This document shows, piece after piece, positions 1 through 5,280 of a DNA stretch of 5,809 nt. Under the pieces are notes generated by a model that did no database searches, had not been told where the DNA came from, and saw only the letters and a program-made list of their open reading frames with translations. Origin of the DNA: Actinomycetota bacterium (GTDB lineage Bacteria > Actinomycetota > Actinomycetes > Propionibacteriales > Propionibacteriaceae); NCBI GenBank assembly GCA_016213595.1, contig JACRAA010000108.1, forward strand, positions 1 through 5,809, in the 5' to 3' direction. The number at the start of each line of letters is the position of its first letter. Position 1 is the first letter of the stretch. The position numbers and the translations under genes were made by a program.

Positions 1-1869
1 GGGCGCAGCGGGCGGAGCCGGTGCCGCCGCGACGACAATGGTGAACGTCGCCACCGCGCGGGCCGGACCGGTGCCCCCGGTGGAGTCGACGACGGCGACG
101 TCGAACGTGAACGTGCCCGCCTGGGTGGGCATCCCGCTCAGTACGCCGTCGGCACTGAGGCTGAGCCCTGCCGGCAGGACGCCCGCTGCGCTGTACGTCA
201 GCGGAGCGACTCCGCCGACGGCTGCCGGGAGGGCGGCGGTGAAGGCCGTCCCGACCGTCCCCCCGGGGAGTGTCCCACCCGCGAGGGTGAGCACCGGGAG
301 GGCCACGTCGAGGGTGTACGACTGCGACGCCGTGAAGGGCCCCGGCGTCGAGGAGTCAGTGGCCGAAACGGTGAAGGCGAACGACCCCCCATCGGTCGGC
401 GTACCGGACAGCACGCCCCCCGAGGATAGAGAAAGCCCCGCGGGGACCGACCCGGCCGTGACTGCGAACGCGTACGGGCCGGTACCGCCCGACGCCGTGA
501 TGGTCTGCGAGTAGACACTCCCCGCCGTCGCATTCGGCAACGTCGCCGGCGAGACCGTGATCGTCGGCGCACCCACGGTCAGGCTGTAGGCGCGTGACCC
601 CGTGAAGCCGTTGGCGTCGGTCGCGGTCATCGTGAGGTTGAACGTCCCGGCCGCCGTGGGCGTACCCGACAGCACACCTGCCGACGAGAACGACAGTCCC
701 GCCGGGAACGAGCCCGCCGTGACCGCGAACGTGTACGGCCCGGTACCGCCCGACGCCGTGATGGTCTGCGAGTACGCACCACCCACCACCGCACTCGGCA
801 ACGTCGCCGGCGAGACCGTGATCGTCGGCGCACCCACGGTCAGGCTGTAGGCGCGCGACCCCGTGAAGCCGCCGGCGTCGGTCGCGGTCACCGTGAAGTT
901 GAACGTCCCGGCCGCCGTGGGCGTACCCGACAGCACGCCCGCCGAGGATAGGGAAAGCCCCGCCGGGACCGACCCGGCCGTAACCGCGAGCGCGTACGGG
1001 CCGGTACCGCCCGACGCCGTGATGGTCTGCGAGTACGCACCGCCCACCACCGCACTCGGCAACGTCGCCGGCGAGACCGTGATCGTCGGCGCACCCACGG
1101 TCAGGCTGTAGGCACGCGACCCCGTGAAGCCGCCGGAGTCGGTCGCGGTCACCGTGAAGTTGAACGTCTCGGCCGCCGTGGGCGTACCCGACAGCACACC
1201 TGCCGACGACAGCGACAGACCCACCGGCAGCGAGCCCGCCGTGACCGCGAACGTGTACGGGCCGGTCCCGCCTGAGGCCGTGATCGTCTGCGAGTACGCG
1301 CCACCCACCCCGCCGCTCGGCAGCGTCGTAGGCGAGACCGAGAGGGTCGGGGTGGCTGGCGGGTTCGCGGTGACGGCCATGCTCGACGTCGTCATCGTGA
1401 CCGACGAAGTCACGCCGGCGCCAGGAGCGTCGCTCGCGATGACGACGTACCACGTCTGATCGGGGATCCCGACGCCCGTGTTGTTGTAGCCGGTGGTGAA
1501 TGTCGAGGTACCCGCAGCGATGCTCTTGGCTGTGATGTAGCAGTTGACGCCCGGGGAGGCAGGCAGGAAAACACCCTGATAGAGGGTCACGGTGACCGTG
1601 GCGCTCGTGGTCACGCTGAACAGGAAAGTGTCGTTGCCGATGCCGTTGGTGGTGAAGACGACTACGGCGTAGTTGGACGTCGTCGCCGACGGCGTGCAGG
1701 TGTTGGCCGAGACCCGCTGGTACGTCGGAGACGCCGCGGTGATCGACACCGTCGCCGACGGGGCTGTCGCAGCCATGGCGGCCGGCTGGGCGACGAGCAG
1801 CGCAGCCACGCCCACCACCGCCGCAACGGCCACTCGGACGATCCTGTGCCAGACTCCGACCACGCCCAT
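1..1869 (-). CDS. Secreted multi-repeat putative-Ig (He_PIG-like) surface protein, C-terminus beyond window
   Basis: The frame opens with ATG at 1869 and stays open for 623 codons to position 1 with no stop, so the C-terminus is missing. A GAGGAG ribosome binding site ends 5 bases before the ATG and fixes the start. Residues 1-33 form a signal peptide: basic stretch with R9 and R12, hydrophobic core about 13-27, and a likely AMA cleavage site after A33. Residues 34-173 are a Thr/Ser/Val-rich, probably all-beta region with two cysteines (C58, C110) that I cannot assign. Residues 174-613 hold five Ig-like units of 87, 87, 87, 90 and about 89 residues. Each carries the core 'PAGLSLSSAGVLSGTPT' or a variant, then an F-T-V-x-A-T-D strand, the hallmark of the He_PIG / cadherin-like family. 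After them a Pro/Ala-rich stretch begins (VVAAAPAPPAAP). Such proteins are exported and usually act as stalks or adhesins at the cell surface; the ligand, and whether this one is wall-anchored, cannot be told. It is the last gene in a co-oriented series, 363 bases after the DUF2469 gene, and probably has its own promoter. Confidence 0.93.
   Translation of the reverse strand, partial: MGVVGVWHRIVRVAVAAVVGVAALLVAQPAAMAATAPSATVSITAASPTYQRVSANTCTPSATTSNYAVVVFTTNGIGNDTFLFSVTTSATVTVTLYQGVFLPASPGVNCYITAKSIAAGTSTFTTGYNNTGVGIPDQTWYVVIASDAPGAGVTSSVTMTTSSMAVTANPPATPTLSVSPTTLPSGGVGGAYSQTITASGGTGPYTFAVTAGSLPVGLSLSSAGVLSGTPTAAETFNFTVTATDSGGFTGSRAYSLTVGAPTITVSPATLPSAVVGGAYSQTITASGGTGPYALAVTAGSVPAGLSLSSAGVLSGTPTAAGTFNFTVTATDAGGFTGSRAYSLTVGAPTITVSPATLPSAVVGGAYSQTITASGGTGPYTFAVTAGSFPAGLSFSSAGVLSGTPTAAGTFNLTMTATDANGFTGSRAYSLTVGAPTITVSPATLPNATAGSVYSQTITASGGTGPYAFAVTAGSVPAGLSLSSGGVLSGTPTDGGSFAFTVSATDSSTPGPFTASQSYTLDVALPVLTLAGGTLPGGTVGTAFTAALPAAVGGVAPLTYSAAGVLPAGLSLSADGVLSGMPTQAGTFTFDVAVVDSTGGTGPARAVATFTIVVAAAPAPPAAP
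298..1350 (-). repeat. Four tandem Ig-domain-coding repeats (261, 261, 261, 270 bp) with alternating versions
   Basis: Units in reading order are R1 1350-1090, R2 1089-829, R3 828-568 and R4 567-298. They are strongly alike in DNA, not only in protein: long runs around the 'SQTITASGGTGPY' and 'SLTVGAPTITVSPATLP' codons are nearly unchanged between units. R4 is 9 bases longer because of extra codons near its end (DSSTPGPF in place of D-x-x-G-F). A fifth unit (about 297-28) is clearly the same fold but has diverged in DNA and carries an altered middle. Within each unit a block of about 70 bases (R1 1191-1260, R2 930-999, R3 669-738, R4 408-477) comes in two versions, one shared by R1 and R3, the other by R2 and R4. 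All length differences are multiples of three, so the reading frame survives. Confidence 0.9.
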
Positions 1870-1874
1870 GATGG

Positions 1875-1880
1875 CTCCTC
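1875..1880 (-). promoter_or_regulatory. Ribosome binding site of the Ig-repeat protein gene
   Basis: On the minus strand GAGGAG is followed by five bases (CCATC) and then ATG at 1869. This is a near-ideal Shine-Dalgarno match and spacing. It decides the start of the repeat gene, directly in front of a codon series that reads as a signal peptide. Confidence 0.8.
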
Positions 1881-2200
1881 GTGCCGCTCTCACCCGCGGC
1901 GACGCCTCCGGGCAGGCACATCGTGGCACAGCCACGCCCGGCACGGTACCCCCTCCTCGCCGGCTTGACCCAGGTGTCGTGGAACGGCGCCAGGCCCCGC
2001 TCAACCCACGAGGACCTGCGTCCGTACGGGTCGCCGCTATGGCGTCGGCCTTGGGCAACGCGGCGATGAGGTCGCGGTTGCGCTGGGGAGGGACTCGAGC
2101 GGCATCCCTTTCGTGAGTATCCCGTCGTCGGTCCTTGACCCACCTCCACCCAGGACTGTGTGCAGGGCGCAACGATCGCGTCAGGAGACTTCGACCTGGC

Positions 2201-2220
2201 GGAGAGACGGAGAGCTCTCC
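2201..2220 (-). terminator. Possible stem-loop after the DUF2469 gene, no T-tract
   Basis: On the minus strand GGAGAG (2220-2215) can pair with CTCTCC (2206-2201) across an 8-base loop, beginning 12 bases after the DUF2469 stop codon. The 12 bases 2209-2220 are also a perfect palindrome. No run of T follows, so it does not fit a classical intrinsic terminator; actinobacterial stem-loops often lack the T-tract. The position suits the end of the rplS-to-DUF2469 unit, but the stem is short. Confidence 0.25.
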
Positions 2221-2232
2221 ATAGCCGGCGTG

Positions 2233-2544
2233 CTACTTGCTGTCGGGGACCTGCAGCTCGGAGTGCACGATCTCCTCGATGGAGACGTCGCGGAACGTCA
2301 GCACCTTCGCCGACTTCACGAAGCGCGCCGGCCGGTACATGTCCCAGACCCAGGCGTCGCCCATGGAGACCTCGTAGTAGACGTCGCCGCCTTCAGTGCG
2401 GACCTTCAGGTCGACGGCGTTGCACAGGTAGAAGCGGCGCTCGGTCTCGACCGCGTACGTGAAGATGCCGACGACATCCTTGTACTCCCGGTACAGGGCG
2501 AGCTCCAGATCGCTCTCGTACTGCTCCAGGTCTTCCGCGCTCAT
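2233..2544 (-). CDS. DUF2469 family protein, conserved actinobacterial partner of rnhB
   Basis: This 103-residue protein matches the full DUF2469 pattern as I know it from Actinobacteria: an acidic N-terminus with a Y-R-E-Y-x-D-V-V-G motif (residues 18-26), then ETERRFYLCNAVDLKVRTEGG (33-53), then DAWVWDMYRPARFVKSAKVLTF (63-84). No signal peptide or membrane segment is visible, so it should be cytosolic. Its biochemical function is not established. The ATG overlaps the rnhB stop by four bases (ATGA at 2544-2541), which implies translational coupling, and the same pairing with rnhB recurs across the phylum. An AGGGTGG sequence seven bases before the ATG may serve as ribosome binding site. The tail after residue 92 (IVHSELQVPDSK) is the least conserved part. 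Confidence 0.95.
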   Translation of the reverse strand: MSAEDLEQYESDLELALYREYKDVVGIFTYAVETERRFYLCNAVDLKVRTEGGDVYYEVSMGDAWVWDMYRPARFVKSAKVLTFRDVSIEEIVHSELQVPDSK

Positions 2545-3188
2545 GGTTGTACCACCCTAGTCGCTCGTCTCACGTTGTCCCATCGCATCCGATGGATGTC
2601 GCACGGTCCGAGCCGCTCCAGGTGGGACTGGTGCAGGGGCGTGCAGTACCCCTTGTGGACGGCGAAGTCATAGCCCGGGTAGTCGTTCTCGTAGGCAGTC
2701 ATGATCCGGTCCCTCGTCACCTTGGCGACGATCGAGGCGGCAGCGACACAGGCAGCCACCTGGTCGCCCTTCCACATGCCCACACCGCCGACTCCGAGCC
2801 CGTCGACCGGGAAGCCGTCCGTGATGACGAACGCCGGCGGGGTGCTCAGCCTCAGTACCGCCCGGCGCAGCGCGCTGATGTCGGCCACGTGCATGCCGAG
2901 GGCGTCGCACTCCTCTGGTGACACCTCGACCCAGGCGACCGCGACGGCCTTCGCGAGGATCTCCTCGTACAGCTCCTCACGGGTGCGCTCGGTGAGCAGC
3001 TTGGAGTCCCGCAACCCGGCGATCTGACGCGACTTGCGCTCCGACAGGATCGTCGCCGCTGCCACGAGAGGACCGGCGCACGCCCCTCGGCCCGCCTCGT
3101 CGGCGCCAGCCACGGGCGTCAGCCCAGCACGGGCCAGAGCCCGCTCATAGGTGTACAGGCCGCCACCAGACCGTACGACCACAGCCAT
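2541..3188 (-). CDS. rnhB: Ribonuclease HII
   Basis: This 215-residue protein cleaves the RNA strand of RNA-DNA hybrids and single ribonucleotides misincorporated in DNA, acting in the cytosol. The family signature is plain: GADEAGRG with catalytic D30 and E31, DSKLLTERTREELY (61-74), an aspartate at D124 (VITDGF), KGD with D142, which by family comparison should complete the acidic metal-binding set, and ASIVAKVTRDRIM (151-163). The C-terminal H-K-G-Y-x-T-P-x-H motif (178-185) is also typical. The frame is open further upstream to 3386, but that part overlaps lepB and has no family similarity; ATG at 3188, five bases after the lepB stop, gives the normal length. The ribosome binding site there is weak (CTGAGA), which together with the spacing suggests coupling to lepB translation. 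It overlaps the next gene by four bases. Confidence 0.97.
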   Translation of the reverse strand: MAVVVRSGGGLYTYERALARAGLTPVAGADEAGRGACAGPLVAAATILSERKSRQIAGLRDSKLLTERTREELYEEILAKAVAVAWVEVSPEECDALGMHVADISALRRAVLRLSTPPAFVITDGFPVDGLGVGGVGMWKGDQVAACVAAASIVAKVTRDRIMTAYENDYPGYDFAVHKGYCTPLHQSHLERLGPCDIHRMRWDNVRRATRVVQP

Positions 3189-3193
3189 GGGTC

Positions 3194-3976
3194 TCAGCAG
3201 TTCGCCGCGGTGATCTGCGGCTGTGCGGGCGGCGCAGCGATGGCTGCGGGGACCTTCGCGAAGGTCAGCGGTACGGAGAAGGTCCGGGCTCGGTCGAACG
3301 GGTACGCGTTCGCACGTACCGGGCCCTGGATCGACGCGATCGTCGGGAAGGCAGCCAGTCCCTTGACTCCGGCAGAGGTGTCGCACAGGTGGTAACGGCT
3401 GTCCGCGCTCCGGTTCCGGTGGTCACCGAGCACGAAGATCCGCCCAGCCGGGACGTCGACGTCGAAGGCAGCCTCCGACGGCTTCACGGTCGTGCCGTCA
3501 GCGTTGGGATAGAGGTACGAGGCCTCGTCCAGCTCGACCCCGTTGACGGAGACCCGTCCGGAGGGCGAGCAGCAGGTGACGTGGTCCCCCGGAAGCCCGA
3601 TCAGCCGCTTCACGAGGTACTGGTTCCCCCCGGCGGGCAGCACCCCGACGAACTCGAGCGCCTTCTGCACACTGCTGGGAGACGGAGCGGGAGGAAGCCA
3701 TCCGAGGTCGTCCTCGAAGACCACGATGTCACCGCGCTGGTAGTGGACCATCTTCATGGCCACCACCCGGTCGTTGATCTCGAGCGTCTTCTCCATCGAC
3801 TCCGAGGGGATGACGAACATCTGCGCGACGAACGTCTTCAGCAGGGTCGCGACAACGAGCGCCACCACCACGATGATGACGAACTCCCGGAGGCCACCGG
3901 CGATGCGGCGACCCAGGCTGGGTGTCGGACGCGTGGTCGAGGATCCCTCGGCGCTGCGCCGCGGGGACTGTTCCAC
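3194..3976 (-). CDS. lepB: Signal peptidase I
   Basis: This 260-residue membrane protease removes signal peptides from exported proteins on the outer face of the membrane. A charged cytosolic N-terminus (1-31) is followed by one membrane segment (about 32-50). The box B motif VIPSESMEKTL holds the catalytic serine S60; KRLIGLPGD carries the general base lysine K123; GDHRNRSADSRYH (184-196) is box E. The serine-lysine pair is complete, so the enzyme should be active. The start is GTG at 3976, with GGAG (within TCCGGAG) nine bases upstream. The external domain has four cysteines (C135, C136, C198 and the terminal C260) and a proline/alanine-rich tail without family similarity. It lies 20 bases after rplS and five before rnhB, a conserved actinobacterial order. 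Some Actinobacteria have several lepB copies in a row; only one is present here. Confidence 0.97.
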   Translation of the reverse strand: MEQSPRRSAEGSSTTRPTPSLGRRIAGGLREFVIIVVVALVVATLLKTFVAQMFVIPSESMEKTLEINDRVVAMKMVHYQRGDIVVFEDDLGWLPPAPSPSSVQKALEFVGVLPAGGNQYLVKRLIGLPGDHVTCCSPSGRVSVNGVELDEASYLYPNADGTTVKPSEAAFDVDVPAGRIFVLGDHRNRSADSRYHLCDTSAGVKGLAAFPTIASIQGPVRANAYPFDRARTFSVPLTFAKVPAAIAAPPAQPQITAANC

Positions 3977-3996
3977 GTCACGCTGCTCCGGAAGTC

Positions 3997-4347
3997 TCAG
4001 AAGTCCCGCTTCTCCTTGATCTTGGCCTTCTTGCCGCGAAGGTTGCGGAGGTAGTACAGCTTGGCCCGGCGGACGTCGCCGCGACGCTCGACCTCGATCT
4101 TGTCGATGATCGGGGAGTGCAGCGGGAAGGTGCGCTCGACGCCGACACCGAAGCTCACCTTGCGGACGGTGAAGGCCTCCTGGAGACCACCGCCCGTACG
4201 CGAGATCACGGGGCCGGTGAAGACCTGGACACGCGAGCGGTTGCCTTCGACGACCTTCACGTGGACGCGGACGGTGTCACCCGGACGGAAGTCGGGGATG
4301 TCGTCGCGCAACGCCTGGGCATCGAGGGACTTGATGATCTCGTTCAT
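3997..4347 (-). CDS. rplS: 50S ribosomal protein L19
   Basis: This 116-residue protein is a component of the large ribosomal subunit, located at the interface with the small subunit. The L19 pattern spans the whole chain: D-I-P-x-F-R-P-G-D-T-V (16-26), VEGNRSRVQVFTG (33-45), then the highly conserved T-V-R-K-V-S-F-G-V-G-V-E-R-T-F-P (60-75) and DVRRAKLYYLRNLRGKKAKI (91-110), with a basic C-terminus. The frame extends to a GTG at 4374, but the GAGGA ribosome binding site (4362-4358) lies inside that extension, and ATG at 4347 gives the family's normal length. In many bacteria rplS follows trmD; here sdhB precedes it on the same strand, separated by 171 bases that contain a candidate regulatory leader. 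lepB follows after 20 bases. Confidence 0.98.
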   Translation of the reverse strand: MNEIIKSLDAQALRDDIPDFRPGDTVRVHVKVVEGNRSRVQVFTGPVISRTGGGLQEAFTVRKVSFGVGVERTFPLHSPIIDKIEVERRGDVRRAKLYYLRNLRGKKAKIKEKRDF

Positions 4348-4357
4348 GGAAGTGGTT

Positions 4358-4362
4358 TCCTC
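4358..4362 (-). promoter_or_regulatory. Ribosome binding site of rplS
   Basis: GAGGA on the minus strand lies 10 bases before the ATG at 4347. It lies within the codons of the longer alternative frame that opens with GTG at 4374, and so favours the shorter L19 start. It is also six bases downstream of arm 3 of the candidate leader. Confidence 0.6.
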
Positions 4363-4368
4363 GCCTGG

Positions 4369-4467
4369 TGCCACAGGTCACCGAAGTGGATCTTTCCCGG
4401 ACGCGGATTTCCCCCTGTGGCAGGTGGCCGCGGTACCCGGGACAACAGCGCCCAAGTCTGCCACAGG
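4369..4467 (-). promoter_or_regulatory. Candidate rplS leader RNA with three mutually pairing arms
   Basis: In the minus-strand transcript arm 1 is CCTGTGGCAG (4467-4458), arm 2 is CTGCCACAGG (4423-4414) and arm 3 is CCTGTGGCA (4377-4369). Arm 2 is a perfect complement of arm 1 over 10 bases and of arm 3 over 9 bases, with intervening loops of similar size (34 and 36 bases), so only one pairing can form at a time. Arm 3 ends six bases before the rplS GAGGA ribosome binding site. Such a layout fits a leader that switches between two folds to control L19 synthesis, as leaders of other ribosomal protein genes do. Whether it does so here is inference; three binding sites for a DNA-binding protein would be an alternative reading. 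Confidence 0.4.
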
Positions 4468-4476
4468 CCCCCTGCT

Positions 4477-4490
4477 TCGGACGAATCCGA
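4477..4490 (-). other. Small UUCG-loop hairpin after sdhB
   Basis: On the minus strand TCGGA (4490-4486) and TCCGA (4481-4477) pair around a TTCG loop, 28 bases after the sdhB stop. It is a short stable-looking stem without a T-tract and could contribute to transcript end formation or stability for the sdh operon. It sits just before arm 1 of the rplS leader. Confidence 0.25.
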
Positions 4491-4518
4491 GGGAGCCCGT
4501 GGCGGACGGGCAGAGGTG

Positions 4519-5280
4519 CTACTTGCCGTCGCGGTGGAACAGCGACCGCATGAGGTCGCGGTTCAGCTGGGCGATGGACTCGAGCGGGATCTGCTTGGGG
4601 CAGACCGACGCGCACTCGCCGATGTTGGTGCAGCCGCCGAAGCCTTCGGCGTCGTGCTGGGCGACCATGCTCTTGACCCGCCGGTACCGCTCGGGCTGGC
4701 CCTGCGGGAGCATCGCGAGGTGCGTGATCTTCGCCGCCGTGAACAGCATCGCGGAGCCGTTCGGGCAGGCCGCGACGCAGGCTCCGCAGGCGATGCAGGT
4801 CGCGTTGTCGAACGCCTTGTCCGACTCCAGCTTCGGGGCGGGCACGGAGTGTGCCTCCGGGGCCGCACCCGTGTTCACACTGATGAAGCCACCGGACTGG
4901 ATGATGCGGTCGAACGCTGACCGGTCGACGACGAGGTCCTTGATGAGCGGGAAGCCGCTGGCGCGCCAGGGCTCGACCGTGATCTCGGCCCCGTCGGCGA
5001 AGCTGCGCATGTGCAGCTGGCAGGTCGTCGTCGGTACGGACGAGCTGTACCGACCGTGCGGCGAGCCGTTGATGACCACACCGCACATGCCGCAGATGCC
5101 CTCGCGACAGTCGCTGTCGAACGCGACCGGCTCCTTGTTCTCAACCGTGAGCTGCTCGTTGAGCATGTCCAGCGCCTCGAGGAAGCTCATGTCCTCGGAC
5201 ACGCCGTCGAGCTGGTAGCGCTCGAGGTGCCCCTCAGCCTTCGCGTTCGCCTGACGCCAGATGTTGAGTGTGATCTTCAC
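4519..5280 (-). CDS. sdhB: Succinate dehydrogenase iron-sulfur subunit
   Basis: This 253-residue subunit carries electrons from the flavin of SdhA to the quinone site of the membrane anchor. All three clusters are visible. The N-terminal [2Fe-2S] domain has C58, C63, C66 (D-C-R-E-G-I-C-G-M-C) and C87. The C-terminal domain has CIACGACVAACP (C162, C165, C168, C172) and CTNIGECASVCP (C217, C223, C227); by the family rule C162/C165/C168/C227 hold [4Fe-4S] and C172/C217/C223 hold [3Fe-4S]. The spacing and the GGCTNIGEC segment resemble the SdhB that accompanies type-B enzymes with a single fused membrane anchor. The start is GTG at 5280, overlapping the sdhA stop by four bases (GTGA), with GGAG six bases upstream. 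The frame is open further upstream, but that part lies inside sdhA in another frame and is not L-x-x-W-like family sequence. Confidence 0.98.
   Translation of the reverse strand: MKITLNIWRQANAKAEGHLERYQLDGVSEDMSFLEALDMLNEQLTVENKEPVAFDSDCREGICGMCGVVINGSPHGRYSSSVPTTTCQLHMRSFADGAEITVEPWRASGFPLIKDLVVDRSAFDRIIQSGGFISVNTGAAPEAHSVPAPKLESDKAFDNATCIACGACVAACPNGSAMLFTAAKITHLAMLPQGQPERYRRVKSMVAQHDAEGFGGCTNIGECASVCPKQIPLESIAQLNRDLMRSLFHRDGK

Larger units (their letters stand above)
1870..2232 (-). other. Intergenic region and presumed 5' leader of the Ig-repeat gene
   Basis: These 363 bases separate the DUF2469 stop from the repeat-protein start. I see no credible gene here. The region holds a perfect 6-bp stem with a 3-base loop at 1922-1936 (CGTGGC / GCCACG), about 50 bases before the ATG, and a GA-rich inverted repeat at 2201-2220 just after the DUF2469 stop. 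A weak minus-strand -10-like hexamer, GATACT, lies around 2115-2120 but has no good -35 partner, so I do not call a promoter. I recognise no riboswitch. Confidence 0.5.

Noticed and set aside
298..1350. CRISPR or intergenic repeat array
   Set aside because: The periodic DNA is 261 bp, in frame and protein-coding with conserved Ig motifs; there are no short repeats with unique spacers.
602..1459. Repeated plus-strand open frames of 82, 82 and 111 codons
   Set aside because: They are antisense readings of the same Ig repeats, recurring every 261 bases for that reason; none has independent support.
356..2149. A 597-codon open frame on the minus strand, overlapping the repeat gene in another frame
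   Set aside because: It has no plausible signal, domain or ribosome binding site. The product is an Arg/Gly/His-rich, out-of-frame reading of the Ig repeats, kept open because the repeats are multiples of three and GC-rich. The true frame has a strong ribosome binding site, a signal peptide and clear Ig motifs.
2100..2150. Possible promoter with GATACT as -10 box for the repeat gene
   Set aside because: No acceptable -35 hexamer lies at 16-18 bases, and one 4-of-6 match is expected by chance in this length.
1870..2232. Riboswitch upstream of the repeat gene
   Set aside because: I looked for c-di-GMP, c-di-AMP and cobalamin type consensus segments and found none that hold beyond a few bases.
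4348..4374. Nine-codon upstream extension of rplS from GTG at 4374
   Set aside because: It would place the GAGGA ribosome binding site inside the coding region and add residues not found in the L19 family; ATG at 4347 gives the usual length.
3389..5218. Long plus-strand open frames opposite lepB, rplS and sdhB (up to 385 codons)
   Set aside because: They run antisense to genes with complete family motifs and their products show only the compositional bias of GC-rich antisense frames.
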